Source of the DNA: Streptomyces hyaluromycini
Lineage (GTDB): Bacteria; Actinomycetota; Actinomycetes; Streptomycetales; Streptomycetaceae
NCBI RefSeq assembly: GCF_002217755.1
Contig: NZ_BCFL01000017.1
Location: 710,442 to 774,441, forward strand
DNA length: 64,000 nucleotides
Reading direction: 5' to 3'
In this document: one piece after another, positions 51,838 to 60,393 of the stretch
Layout of the letters: each line of letters begins with the position of its first letter
Position numbering within the stretch: position 1 is the stretch's first letter
Position numbers and translations under genes: made by a program
Notes under the pieces: model-generated
The model's input: only the letters and a program-made list of their open reading frames with translations
Database searches by the model: none
Told to the model about the DNA's origin: nothing

Positions 51838-51990
51838 CGTACCCTTATCTCCTTCGGCGCCGCGGAAGCACTACGCTAACGGACGCCCGGGGGAGCGCTC
51901 AGTGTGCCCTTACTGTCCCCCTTGTACGCTGCCCCGAGCCCGACCCAGTTACCTGCGCGGCCACGCAGCGCATCGACAGGAGAGACCCTC

Positions 51991-52245
51991 GTGCCGAAGT
52001 CACGTATCCGCAAGAAGGCCGACTACACGCCGCCCCCGGCGAAGCAGGCGACCGCCATCAAGCTCAACAGTCGCGGCTGGGTCGCACCGGTGATGCTGGC
52101 CATGTTCCTCATCGGGCTGGCCTGGATCGTCGTCTTCTATGTGACCGACGGTTCGCTGCCGATCGACAGCCTCGACAACTGGAACATCGTGGTGGGCTTC
52201 GGCTTCATCGCGGCCGGCTTCGGCGTCTCCACCCAGTGGAAGTAG
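51991..52245 (+). CDS. crgA: Cell division protein CrgA
   Basis: 84 residues. After a basic N-terminus ([18 protein letters not shown]) there are two membrane helices ([21 protein letters not shown] and [17 protein letters not shown]). CrgA inhibits FtsZ ring formation in Streptomyces aerial growth and links division with wall synthesis. The GTG start at 51991 has AGGAGAG six bases upstream. It is divergent from the DUF881 gene and followed by a DnaA-box-rich gap. Confidence 0.95.
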   Translation: MPKSRIRKKADYTPPPAKQATAIKLNSRGWVAPVMLAMFLIGLAWIVVFYVTDGSLPIDSLDNWNIVVGFGFIAAGFGVSTQWK

Positions 52246-52567
52246 CTCTGCCCAGGGTTATCCGCTGAGTTATCCACAGGCCTGTGCATGGACCTGGGGA
52301 AAAGAAGACGATCTGTGGATAACCCGTTGGGTGTTGACGCCGGTACGACTACCACAACACCCGCCGCAAAACCACGCGCCCCCTCCCTGACCTGCGGCAA
52401 CGCAGGTGAGTCGGAGGGGGCGCAGTTGTGCGGGCACGTTGTGCACAAGATCGGCCACCGACTGTGGACAACGGTTCGGTATCGGTGCGGTGAGCCGCCG
52501 TGATCGGTGATGAGTGATCGGTGACCGGCGCTGAGGCTCGGCCTCAGACCCAGACCCAGACCCAGGC
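52246..52567. promoter_or_regulatory. Gap with a DnaA-box cluster downstream of crgA
   Basis: This 322-bp gap has no gene. It holds TTATCCACA (52270-52278), TGTGGATAA (52314-52322) and TGTGGACAA (52463-52471), all perfect DnaA boxes of forms known in Streptomyces, and a partial box at 52258. Short CCCAGA repeats occur near 52548. It is too small and has too few boxes for oriC; it may titrate DnaA or control nearby genes. Confidence 0.6.
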
Positions 52568-53467
52568 TCAGGTGAGCTGAGTGGTCCGGACGACCGTGAT
52601 CACCACGGCCACCACCAGCACCAGCGCACACGTGCCGTACTGGATCAGGTTCCGCCGCTCGCGCGGGGCGTGCACCATCGCGTAGCCGGTGATGACACCG
52701 GCGACCAGGCCACCGATGTGGGCCTGCCAGGCGATGCCGCCGCTGAAGGTGAAGATGAGGTTGATCACCAGAAGGGCGATGATCGGCCGCATGTCGTAGT
52801 TGAGCCGGCGGATGAGGACCGCGGTCGCGCCGAAGAGGCCGAAGATCGCGCCGGAGGCGCCGAGCGAGGGCTGGTTCTGGGCGGCGAGCAGATAGGTGAG
52901 GGCGCTGCCGGCCAGGCCGGAGACGAAGTAGAGCGTGATGTAGCGGGCACGGCCGAGGGCGGCTTCCAGGGGGCCGCCGATCCACCACAGGCTGAGCATG
53001 TTGAACACGATGTGCATGGGGCTGGAGCTGTCATGCAGGAACATCGCGGTCAGCATCCGGTAGTACTGGCCCTGGGCGATGCCCTCGACGTCGCCGTACT
53101 GCGGGAACCAGGCCTGGCCGATCAGGTCGAAGCGGTTGGTGAAGCTGTCCCCGACGGAGAGCTCGACCAGGAAGACGGCGATGTTGATGCCGATCAGGAT
53201 CTTGGTGAGCAGTCGTGGGTCGGCGGCGACCGTGCCGCCGGCGAGGGTGCGGGGCCGGGAGGCGGCCGGGGGCGGGCCGCTCTGGCCTGCGGTGGTGCCA
53301 CGGACGCATTCGGGGCACTGGAAACCCACGGAGGCGCTGACCATGCACTCGGGGCAGATGGGGCGCTCGCAGCGGGTGCAGCGCACGCCGGTCTCCCGGT
53401 CCGGGTGCCGGTAGCACTTGGGCAGGCTGTGGGCGTCGCGCGCGCTGCCTGTCGCCTGGTCCTCCAT
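52568..53467 (-). CDS. Rhomboid family intramembrane serine protease
   Basis: 299 residues. The N-terminus (about 15-55) is a zinc-ribbon or B-box-like part with CYRHPDRETGVRCTRCERPICPECM and CPEC. Then come about six membrane helices. The catalytic Ser is in SLGASGAIFGLFGATAVL and the His in AWQAHIGGLVAGVITGYAM. It cuts membrane proteins inside the bilayer; the substrate is unknown. The zinc-binding N-terminus is common in actinobacterial rhomboids and may bind partners. Confidence 0.92.
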   Translation of the reverse strand: MEDQATGSARDAHSLPKCYRHPDRETGVRCTRCERPICPECMVSASVGFQCPECVRGTTAGQSGPPPAASRPRTLAGGTVAADPRLLTKILIGINIAVFLVELSVGDSFTNRFDLIGQAWFPQYGDVEGIAQGQYYRMLTAMFLHDSSSPMHIVFNMLSLWWIGGPLEAALGRARYITLYFVSGLAGSALTYLLAAQNQPSLGASGAIFGLFGATAVLIRRLNYDMRPIIALLVINLIFTFSGGIAWQAHIGGLVAGVITGYAMVHAPRERRNLIQYGTCALVLVVAVVITVVRTTQLT

Positions 53468-53565
53468 GGGGTCCCCTCGCTCGTCCTGGGCAGTGTTCCG
53501 CCCCGCCCATCCTTACGGACGAGCGGGGCGTTTGGTTCCCTTCGGGTGCTTCGCTTTCGGACCGC

Positions 53566-54099
53566 TCAGCTGCCGCGCTTCTCGACGACGACCGTCTCGA
53601 TGACGACGTCGTTCACCGGCCGCTTGTTGGGTCCGCTGACGGGGACGGCGGCGATGCTGTCCACGATCTTCTGGGCGGCCGGGTCGACGACCTCGCCGAA
53701 GATGGTGTGCTTGCGGTTGAGGTGCGGAGCGGGGTTGACCGTGATGAAGAACTGGGAGCCGTTGGTGCGGGGGCCGGCGTTGGCCATGGCGAGCAGGTAG
53801 GGGCGGTCGAAGCGCAGGTCGGGGTGGAACTCGTCCTCGAACTTGTAGCCGGGGCCGCCGATGCCGCTGCCGAGCGGGTCGCCGCCCTGGATCATGAAGC
53901 CGCTGATGACCCGGTGGAAGACCGTGCCGTCGTACAGCGGATCGGTGGAGACGGCGCCGGTGGCCGGGTGGGTCCACTCACGCTCACCCTGCGCCAGTTC
54001 GACGAAGTTCCTGACCGTCTTGGGCGCGTGGTTCGGGAAGAGCCGGACCTCGATGTCGCCGAGGCTGGTCTTCAGAGTGGCGTAGAGCTGCTCGGCCAC
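53566..54099 (-). CDS. Peptidyl-prolyl cis-trans isomerase, cyclophilin type
   Basis: 177 residues. [19 protein letters not shown] and [19 protein letters not shown] carry the catalytic Arg, Phe and Gln. [19 protein letters not shown] is the conserved C-terminal part. It speeds proline isomerisation in protein folding, here in the cytosol as no signal is present. The GTG at 54099 ([18 protein letters not shown]) has GGAAGG six bases upstream; the frame extends further but without a better start. Confidence 0.93.
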   Translation of the reverse strand: MAEQLYATLKTSLGDIEVRLFPNHAPKTVRNFVELAQGEREWTHPATGAVSTDPLYDGTVFHRVISGFMIQGGDPLGSGIGGPGYKFEDEFHPDLRFDRPYLLAMANAGPRTNGSQFFITVNPAPHLNRKHTIFGEVVDPAAQKIVDSIAAVPVSGPNKRPVNDVVIETVVVEKRGS

Positions 54100-54389
54100 G
54101 ATCCGCCTTCCGTTGTGCTCGGATTCAGTGCCACGATCCTCGCACGGTACGGCAGGTCCGACGCCCGCTGGGAGTTTCCGGACCTGGATCCTCACGAATC
54201 ACTTGCGGAACCCCTTCTGTCATGCGGGGGCGCGCGGCACCGATCCGTGGCATTGTCGTCGACAAGCCCCTCTTAGCTCTGGTTGCACCCGTATGCCCGT
54301 CCTCGCGCGCCGCCTGGCCCGTGGACAGGCATGATCCGTAAAAGGGTGGAAAGTCGAAATACCGTACGCCACCGAGGAGGAGGAAACCC

Positions 54390-55091
54390 GTGACCCGCAA
54401 AGACAGCGTGCGCGCCGCGACCAGTTCGGCGAAGGACAGCGTGCGGCACGCCGCGGAAGCGGTGGCACCCTACGCCGACACGGCCAAGGAGCGTGCCGCG
54501 TACTACGCGCAGGAGGCACGCGTACGGCTCGCGCCCGTGGTGTCGCAGGCCGCAGAGCAAGCCCGCGTCCAGTACGACGCCCGTCTCGTGCCGCGTCTGG
54601 AGCAGGCCCGCACCCATGTGCCGCCGAAGGTGGACCAGGCCGCGCACGATGCCGCCGACCTGACGCGCAAGGCGGCCCGGCAGGCAGCCGACTACTCGCG
54701 GCCGAGGTTCGAGCAGGCGGTGGCGGCGGCCGGTCCGGTCCGCGAGGAGGCCACCGCGCGGGGTGCCGCCGCGCTGGCCGCGCTGCGCGGCAATGTCTCG
54801 GCCGAGGAGATCGAGAAGCTGGCGCGCCGGAACCAGCGGCGCTCTGCGTGTGGCCGTGCGTTCAAGGCGTTCGCCGTGGTCGGCGTACTGGCCGGCGCGG
54901 CCTTCGCCGCCTGGAAGTGGTGGGACAAGCAGGCCAACCCCGACTGGCTGGTCGAGCCTCCCGTCGCCACGGAAGTCCCGGATCCGGGCCGTCTCGGCTC
55001 GGTGGACGGCAGCTCTCCCCTCGACCCCGAGGTCCAGGCCAAGGAGGCGGAGGAGCGGGGATCACGGTCCCGGGACGACAAGAACCGCTGA
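54390..55091 (+). CDS. DUF5324 family protein
   Basis: 233 residues. The protein is Ala/Arg/Glu-rich and helical (DSVRAATSSAKDSVRHAAEAV...AAYYAQEARVRLAPVVSQAAEQARVQYDARLVPRL), like amphipathic or LEA-type repeats, then has one membrane helix (FKAFAVVGVLAGAAFAAWKWW) and an acidic-to-mixed tail. It is typical of Streptomyces; the function is unknown. GGAGGAGG lies before the GTG start. A parS site follows the stop by 22 bp. Confidence 0.8.
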   Translation: MTRKDSVRAATSSAKDSVRHAAEAVAPYADTAKERAAYYAQEARVRLAPVVSQAAEQARVQYDARLVPRLEQARTHVPPKVDQAAHDAADLTRKAARQAADYSRPRFEQAVAAAGPVREEATARGAAALAALRGNVSAEEIEKLARRNQRRSACGRAFKAFAVVGVLAGAAFAAWKWWDKQANPDWLVEPPVATEVPDPGRLGSVDGSSPLDPEVQAKEAEERGSRSRDDKNR

Positions 55092-55113
55092 GCCCGGCGG
55101 TCGGCAGGGCGCC

Positions 55114-55127
55114 GTTTCACGTGAAAC
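55114..55127. promoter_or_regulatory. Perfect parS core (ParB site)
   Basis: GTTTCACGTGAAAC, identical to the bacterial parS core palindrome. It lies in the gap after the DUF5324 gene. ParB bound here would help load SMC and move the origin region to hyphal tips. With the site at 50743 it supports a position near oriC. Confidence 0.9.
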
Positions 55128-55155
55128 CAGACGCCTGACCGCGAGGCACACAAAT

Positions 55156-55196
55156 AAACCCCTCTGACTGCTTTTACGCAGGTCAGAGGGGTTTTT
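55156..55196 (+). terminator. Rho-independent terminator of the DUF5324 gene
   Basis: CCCCTCTGAC pairs with GTCAGAGGGG around a 13-base loop and is followed by a run of six T. It also ends three bases before the tRNA-Ala 3' end. Confidence 0.88.
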
Positions 55197-55198
55197 TG

Positions 55199-55271
55199 TG
55201 GAGCCTAGGGGAGTCGAACCCCTGACATCCGCCATGCAAAGACGGCGCTCTACCAACTGAGCTAAGGCCCC
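55199..55271 (-). tRNA. tRNA-Ala (anticodon TGC)
   Basis: 73 bases on the minus strand, starting GGGGCCTTAGCTCAGTTGG. The acceptor arms GGGGCCT and AGGCTCC pair (one G-T). The anticodon loop TTTGCAT gives TGC. AGGGGTTCGACTCCCCT is the T arm, and A is the discriminator base. CCA is not encoded. Confidence 0.95.
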
Positions 55272-55405
55272 GTACGGGAAGCAACCGGCCTAGCGGTGGA
55301 TCCGCAGGGTCGGTGCCGCAGACCAGAGTACCGGGTCACCCCCCGTACCTCGCAAAAAGATTGGGGGTCCCCGCAGATGACCACTCTCCGTAAGATGCTC
55401 GACGG

Positions 55406-55423
55406 GGTTCGCTGTAGCGAACC
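55406..55423. promoter_or_regulatory. Perfect palindrome before the HTH gene
   Basis: GGTTCGCT-GT-AGCGAACC, an 8-bp perfect inverted repeat, 33 bp before the ATG at 55457. A run of seven T follows at 55428-55434, so it may also work as an attenuator. It is the likely autoregulatory operator. Confidence 0.55.
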
Positions 55424-55456
55424 GTGGTTTTTTTGGGGAAGCGATGGGGAGACGCA

Positions 55457-56005
55457 ATGGACGCCGCACAGCAGGAAGCCACCGCCAGAGCGCGGGAGCT
55501 GCAGCGGAACTGGTACGGAGAGCCGTTGGGGGCGCTCTTCCGTAAGCTCATCGACGACCTGGGGCTCAACCAGGCACGTCTCGCGGCGGTCCTCGGACTG
55601 TCCGCACCCATGCTGTCGCAGCTGATGAGCGGACAGCGGGCGAAGATCGGCAACCCGGCCGTGGTCCAGCGGGTGCAGCTGCTCCAGGACCTCTCGGCGC
55701 AGGTCGCGGACGGCAGCGTGAGCGCGGCCGAGGCGACCGAGCGCATGGACGAGATCAAGAAGTCCCAGGGGGGCTCGGTGCTCAGCAACACCACTCAGAC
55801 GACCAGCGGTTCGGGGGCGCCGACGGTCAAGCGGGTGGTCCGTGAGATCCAGTCGCTGCTGCGTTCGGTGGCTGCCGCCGGTGACATCATCGACGCGGCC
55901 GACACGCTTGCTCCGACCCACCCGGAGCTGGCGGAGTTCCTCCGGGTCTACGGTGCCGGCCGCACCTCGGACGCCGTCACGCACTACCAGTCGCACCAGA
56001 GCTGA
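55457..56005 (+). CDS. Helix-turn-helix DNA-binding protein
   Basis: 182 residues. The DNA-binding domain is PLGALFRKLIDDLGLNQARLAAVLGLSAPMLSQLMSGQRAKIGNP (about 24-70), an XRE-like fold. A helical part follows (VQRVQLLQDLSAQVADGSVSAAEATERMDEIKKSQ), then a Ser/Thr/Gly linker and a C-terminal domain with VKRVVREIQSLLRSVAAAGDIIDAADTLAPTHPELAEFLRVYGAGRTSDAV. GGGGAG lies five bases before the ATG. It sits before a kinase gene, and the pairing is common in Streptomyces as far as I know, but targets are not known. Confidence 0.85.
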   Translation: MDAAQQEATARARELQRNWYGEPLGALFRKLIDDLGLNQARLAAVLGLSAPMLSQLMSGQRAKIGNPAVVQRVQLLQDLSAQVADGSVSAAEATERMDEIKKSQGGSVLSNTTQTTSGSGAPTVKRVVREIQSLLRSVAAAGDIIDAADTLAPTHPELAEFLRVYGAGRTSDAVTHYQSHQS

Positions 56006-56167
56006 GCCACGGCCCGGCGCACCGGAGGGGGTCCGGTGAACCGGGCGGGGCCCGGCCCTGGCAGAGGGGGTCACGCGAGAGGGGTCGTATCGCTCATCCG
56101 GGGGAAGCAAGGGGGGTAACAGGCAGGGGGTTGGCAGGGGGACAGAGGGGGAGGGCTACGGGCAGTC

Positions 56168-57802
56168 ATGGGTGAGGTCTTCGCGGGCCGGTACGAACTG
56201 GCCGACCCGATCGGTCATGGCGGAGTGGGCGCCGTCTGGCGCGCCTGGGACCACCGGCGCAAGCGCTATGTGGCGGCCAAGGTGCTCCAGCAGAGCGACG
56301 CCCACGCGCTGCTGCGCTTCGTGCGGGAGCAGGCGCTGCGCATCGACCACCCCCATGTCCTGGCTCCGGCCAGTTGGGCCGCCGACGACGACAAGGTCCT
56401 GTTCACGATGGACCTGGTCGCCGGCGGCTCGCTGGTGCACCTCGTGGGGGACTACGGTCCCCTGCCCCCGCTGTTCGTCTGCACTCTCCTCGACCAGCTG
56501 CTCTCCGGCCTCGCCGCGGTGCACGCCGAGGACGTGGTCCACCGGGACATCAAGCCCGCGAACATCCTGCTGGAAGCGACCGGCACCGCCCGTCCCCGGC
56601 TGCGCCTGTCCGACTTCGGCATCGCCATGCGGCTCGGCGAGGCCCGGCTGACCGAGACCAACCTCGTGGTCGGTACGCCGGGTTACATCGCGCCCGAGCA
56701 ACTCCTGGGCGCCGAGCCCGACTTCACGGCCGATCTGTTCGCCGTCGGCCTGGTCGCCCTGTATCTCCTCGAAGGCGCCAAGCCCGACGCCAAGGCGCTC
56801 GTCCAGTACTTCGCCGAACACGGCACCCCGGGAGCGCCCAAGGGCATCCCGGACCCGCTCTGGCAGGTCGTCGCCAGCCTCCTCCAGCCAGACCCCCGCG
56901 CCCGCTTCCACACCGCCACAGGAGCCCGCAAGGCCCTCGCCCAGGCCAGGGAACTCCTCCCGGAGACGGACGCCGACGACGACTCGATCGAGATCTTCGA
57001 CCAACTGGGGCCACTGCCCAAGGGGTTCGGGCCCGATGGTCCGGTGCGGGCGGCTTCGGGGGGCGATACGGCTCGGGGGGCGACGGGGACTGCGGCAGGG
57101 CCTGGTACGCCGGGAGCGAGGTCAGCAGCGGAGGCAGCCGCCGCAGCGGCGCCGGGAGCGGCAGCCGGGGCCGCCCCGGGCCGCGTGACGGCTGGGGAAT
57201 CGGCCGCCGGTACGGCAGGGACGACCACAGGGACGGGCTCGGAGGAGGCAGCCGAGGCGGGACCGGGTCCGGCGGCGGGCACGGGTGTGGGGGAAGGCAC
57301 GGCGGGCACGGGTGCAGGGGCAGGTACGGCGGCGCCCGGGGCCCGGGTGGGAAGCGCTGACGGACCTCCGGCGGTCGACGCCGGCAGTACCGGAACCCCC
57401 TCGGCCCCCGTCTCCATGTCCGACACCGGCAGCTTCCGGCTCCCCCCGCCCCGGACGCCGGTCACCCCGGCCCCCGCCGCGGTGCAGCCCGGGCCGACAC
57501 CGCCGTACCCGCCGTACGCCCAGCGGCAGCCGGTGCCGCAGCAGGCCGCCCCGGTCGCGCAGCCCCACACCCCGTGGCCGCCCGCGCAGCCACTCCCCCC
57601 GGCCGGGCCGGACACGGACACCACCACCACCGCCACCTACACCGCGCGTGACCCGCAGGCCCCGCCGCCGTCGGTCCGCACCCATGGCCGGCGCCGGCGG
57701 CGGGCACGTAGGCCCGGTCCTCCCGCCAGGGCGGCCGTGCCCATCCTTCTCCTCGCGCTGGCCTGTTACGCCGTCGGTTTCTGGGCGTTGGCCCGGATCT
57801 GA
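56168..57802 (+). CDS. Ser/Thr protein kinase with long Ala/Gly/Pro linker and C-terminal membrane helix
   Basis: 544 residues. Kinase motifs are GHGGVGAVWRAWD, the ATP lysine in YVAAKVL, HRDIKPANILL, DFGIAMRLG and GTPGYIAPEQ. Unlike PknB it has a shorter activation loop. Residues about 290-500 are of low complexity (Gly/Ala/Thr, then Pro/Gln). One membrane helix is at the very end (AAVPILLLALACYAVGFWAL), so the kinase is tail-anchored with no outside sensor. The last 37 bases overlap the convergent gene at 57766. The gene upstream encodes an HTH protein, a possible substrate. Confidence 0.9.
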   Translation: MGEVFAGRYELADPIGHGGVGAVWRAWDHRRKRYVAAKVLQQSDAHALLRFVREQALRIDHPHVLAPASWAADDDKVLFTMDLVAGGSLVHLVGDYGPLPPLFVCTLLDQLLSGLAAVHAEDVVHRDIKPANILLEATGTARPRLRLSDFGIAMRLGEARLTETNLVVGTPGYIAPEQLLGAEPDFTADLFAVGLVALYLLEGAKPDAKALVQYFAEHGTPGAPKGIPDPLWQVVASLLQPDPRARFHTATGARKALAQARELLPETDADDDSIEIFDQLGPLPKGFGPDGPVRAASGGDTARGATGTAAGPGTPGARSAAEAAAAAAPGAAAGAAPGRVTAGESAAGTAGTTTGTGSEEAAEAGPGPAAGTGVGEGTAGTGAGAGTAAPGARVGSADGPPAVDAGSTGTPSAPVSMSDTGSFRLPPPRTPVTPAPAAVQPGPTPPYPPYAQRQPVPQQAAPVAQPHTPWPPAQPLPPAGPDTDTTTTATYTARDPQAPPPSVRTHGRRRRRARRPGPPARAAVPILLLALACYAVGFWALARI

Positions 57803-59112
57803 GCGCGCCGGGCGGTCAGCGTCCACACGCCCAGGACCAGCAGCAGGGCCGTGCCCGTGCCGATGCCGCCGACCGCGAGCGCCCGCATCGCCGTGTCGCC
57901 GTCACCGGCCGCGGTCCCGAGGCTCCCCCGGTCCGAGGACACGTCGAAGACGCCCTTCGGGACCGGCGAACCGGCGTACGCGGGGCCGGAGTTCGGGGTG
58001 CCGTCGACGCGGACATGGAGCGTGACGCCGTACGGCCCCTTACCGAAGGTGTCCGCGGTCTGCCCGGTGAGGTGGACGACGAGGTAGTAGGCACCGGCGA
58101 AGCGGACGGAGCTCTCCGCGCCGGAGACGGCGTACCGGTTGGCGTACGCCACGGGTGGCAGGGGTTCGAGGGAGGACGACTTCTGGGTGCCGTCGTAGCC
58201 GAGGGAGACGTCGTCGACGTAGCCGCGGACCGGGTTGTAGAGGGAGAGGTTGAGCGCGGCGCTGACATAGCCGTGAGCTTCGCCGCTGGTGCTGCCCAGG
58301 TCGACGGTGGCGTGCAGCTGCTGGCCCCAGTCCACCGGGACGGCGTAGTAGAGGGTCTGGCCGGGCGTGATGTCGGTCTGCCAGACGCCCTGGTCCAGGG
58401 TGCGGGCCGTGGCGAAGCCGGCGCCCGCGGTGCGGCGGCGGGGTTCTGCGGTGAGCGGCTCGGGCGACGCGGAGTTCCAGGCCTCGGGGGCGGTGGTGGC
58501 GCCGGCCTTGACCAGGGCCGGTTCGGTGACGGGGGCGATCTCCAGGTCCCAGCTGCCCGGGGTGGTGGTCCGCGAGCCGGACACGAGCCGTTCGACGACC
58601 ACGTAGTAGGTGCCGGCGTCCTGGCACAGCGCCCTGCCCGCGTCCCGGCGCCCCACCGCCGTGACCGGCCGGGGGCTGAGCCCGGCACCGAAGCGGGCGC
58701 TGTCGTAGTCGCAGGCGGTGCCGTTGGCGTCCTCGATGGAGACCTCGATGCCGTCGCTGGCGGAGACGGTGGCGGTGGAGGGCGGAACGGCGGTGACGGG
58801 GACGTAGGACGTGGTGTCGGCGGCGAGTTCGAGGCGGAAGTACAGCCCGCCCTTGTCCGGGAGGGTGCTGCGGTAGGTCGTACCGGGCTCCAGCGGTACG
58901 GCGTCCGTGGTGCCCGTCGCGCCGGTGACCGTGCGGGCGTCGGGGGCGAAGGCGTATCCGCTGCCACCGTTCGCGGAGACACCGGAGGACTCGGCGGAAG
59001 CGGGGGCAGCGGAGGCGGCGCAGGCCGCCGAGGTCGGCAGCAGTGCCGTCAGTGCGAGGGCTGCCGTCGCGCCGATGCCCCGCCATGCCGCCGTACGCCA
59101 CCGCCGTATCAC
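57766..59112 (-). CDS. Secreted, C-terminally anchored protein, unknown
   Basis: 448 residues. The GTG at 59112 gives VIRRWRTAAWRGIGATAALALTALLPTSAACA, a signal peptide. The outside part is rich in Ser, Thr, Gly and beta-type patterns, with two Cys pairs possible (ACDYDSARF, ALCQDAGTYYVVVERL). It repeats a domain theme: YRSTLPDKGGLYFRLELAADTTSYVPVTA and TDITPGQTLYYAVPVDWGQQLHATVDL resemble each other. A C-terminal helix (GIGTGTALLLVLGVWTL) and basic tail anchor it. I do not recognise the family. Its 3' end overlaps the convergent kinase. Confidence 0.75.
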   Translation of the reverse strand: MIRRWRTAAWRGIGATAALALTALLPTSAACAASAAPASAESSGVSANGGSGYAFAPDARTVTGATGTTDAVPLEPGTTYRSTLPDKGGLYFRLELAADTTSYVPVTAVPPSTATVSASDGIEVSIEDANGTACDYDSARFGAGLSPRPVTAVGRRDAGRALCQDAGTYYVVVERLVSGSRTTTPGSWDLEIAPVTEPALVKAGATTAPEAWNSASPEPLTAEPRRRTAGAGFATARTLDQGVWQTDITPGQTLYYAVPVDWGQQLHATVDLGSTSGEAHGYVSAALNLSLYNPVRGYVDDVSLGYDGTQKSSSLEPLPPVAYANRYAVSGAESSVRFAGAYYLVVHLTGQTADTFGKGPYGVTLHVRVDGTPNSGPAYAGSPVPKGVFDVSSDRGSLGTAAGDGDTAMRALAVGGIGTGTALLLVLGVWTLTARRAQIRANAQKPTA

Positions 59113-59283
59113 GCGCGCCCCCCAGCCGTCGTTCGCCGGCCTCCGAAGTCCGGGACCGGCCGGCCCCATACTGCCCCGCGCGCCCTCGCGCCACCCGGGG
59201 ATCCCCACGACCGTCCGAAACGCCCGCATCGCACCCCGGCCTGCCCGCCGACGCCGGCCTGCCCGCGCCCAGCCTGCCCGTCG

Positions 59284-59516
59284 ACGCCAGCCTGTCCGCC
59301 CGCGCCCGCCCGCTTGTCCGTCGGCCTGCTCGTCCGTCTTGCCGTGCCGGGCCCGTCGGCCTGCCCGTCCGACCGTCGGCCGGTCAAGCCGCCCCGACAA
59401 CGCCAGCCTGTCCGCCCGCGCCCGCCTGCTTGTCCGTCGGCCTGCTCGTCCGTCTTGCCGTGCCGGGCCCGTCGGCCTGCTCGTCCGTCCGTCGGCCGGT
59501 CAGGCCGCCCCGGCAA
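59284..59516. repeat. 116-bp direct repeat, two copies
   Basis: Copy 1 (59284-59399) and copy 2 (59400-59516) are nearly identical. Each carries smaller GTCCGTCGGCCTGCTCGTCCG-like units. The surrounding 59113-59572 gap has no supported gene; the repeat encodes only low-complexity Arg/Pro-rich frames. It may be unstable in copy number. Confidence 0.85.
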
Positions 59517-59523
59517 CGCAAAA

Positions 59524-59547
59524 CCCCGACCGCTCAGGCGGTCGGGG
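59524..59547. terminator. Hairpin terminator downstream of the DLW-39 gene
   Basis: CCCCGACCGC-TCAG-GCGGTCGGGG, a perfect 10-bp stem with a 4-base loop, flanked by AAAA. It lies 25 bp beyond the DLW-39 stop on the minus strand. Confidence 0.8.
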
Positions 59548-59572
59548 TCTCAGTGTCGTCTGTTGTCGGTAC

Positions 59573-59701
59573 TCACGAACCCGTGGGCACGGAGTCAGTC
59601 GCCTCCGTCCACAGATCCTGCTCGGCGCGATCCGCCTGGATCTGGCGGTACACGAGGAGCCCGCCGATGGCGGCCAGTGCGACCAGGAGAAGCTTCTTCA
59701 C
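59573..59701 (-). CDS. DLW-39 family small membrane protein
   Basis: 42 residues: VKKLLLVALAAIGGLLVY, a membrane helix, then RQIQADRAEQDLWTEATDSV with the conserved Asp-Leu-Trp that names the family. It is found near gyrA in actinobacteria. The function is unknown. The GTG at 59701 has GAGG seven bases upstream. The frame stays open further upstream, but that part lacks conserved sequence. Confidence 0.85.
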   Translation of the reverse strand: MKKLLLVALAAIGGLLVYRQIQADRAEQDLWTEATDSVPTGS

Positions 59702-59760
59702 CGCGCGACCTCGTCTCTTCCTTGACGTAGGGGACCTCTGGCGCCCGACTATACACACCG

Positions 59761-59776
59761 ACCGATATCGATCGGT
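59761..59776. promoter_or_regulatory. Palindrome between the DLW-39 gene and 60052
   Basis: ACCGAT-ATCG-ATCGGT, 16 bp and symmetrical in its arms, 60 bp upstream of the DLW-39 start. It resembles the TetR-type sites at 12220 and 15024 but has a 6-bp arm. It lies in a 350-bp gap (59702-60051) that holds no other clear feature. Confidence 0.4.
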
Positions 59777-60051
59777 GACCTGGCATCCGACCCCAACTCC
59801 GGTCCGCCACAAGGCGTTGCACAAGGTCGGACCACTCCGATCGGAGGGTGATCACACCTCCACGGACGGTTACTTTGCTCCCTCTCGACTCCTTTCACGG
59901 CTCTTTCTTGGGATTTTTCCCACTCCATGCACCCATCCGTGTGGTGTTCATCAGAACATCGACGCGCCACAGTCCGACGTCCCCCACTTCGCGACGCCCA
60001 TACACATCATGAGGAAAGTACGCAAATCGCCCAACCCGAAAGTGAGGGGCC

Positions 60052-60393
60052 ATGGCCCGGAACGCCCAGGTCACGAAGCTGTGGACCGCCATCGTCACCG
60101 CCTTCCTCGCGCTGTGCACGGCGCTCGGATTCGTCTCCGCCACCACCGCCGCCGCAGTACCGCAGACCGAGACCCCGCGCAACAGCACCGGTGACGACCA
60201 CAGCACGGGCCGGGTGATGATCCCGGCACAAAGCCACTGGCTCTGGTCCCACGCCAGGTCCCTGCCGCCCACGATGAAGCAGCGCATCCGGGCCGAGGCC
60301 CACGGCAAGACCCCCAGCTGCCGCCAGCACCCCCTGGACACCACCGAGTCCGAGAACCCGGCAGAGCCCCCCGCGGCACCGCTCGACTGCTGA
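60052..60393 (+). CDS. DUF6344-like small secreted or membrane protein
   Basis: 113 residues. The N-terminus MARNAQVTKLWTAIVTAFLALCTALGFVSATTAAA is a signal peptide or membrane anchor that I associate with the DUF6344 group. The rest is polar, with SHWLWSHARSLPPTMKQRIRAEAHGKTPSCR and an acidic Pro-rich tail ending in Cys. Two Cys remain after the signal, possibly forming a disulfide. GAGGGG lies just before the ATG. The function is unknown. Confidence 0.7.
   Translation: MARNAQVTKLWTAIVTAFLALCTALGFVSATTAAAVPQTETPRNSTGDDHSTGRVMIPAQSHWLWSHARSLPPTMKQRIRAEAHGKTPSCRQHPLDTTESENPAEPPAAPLDC

Noticed and set aside
52246..52567. Origin of replication oriC
   Set aside because: Only three perfect DnaA boxes and no dnaA or dnaN beside it; Streptomyces oriC has many more boxes.
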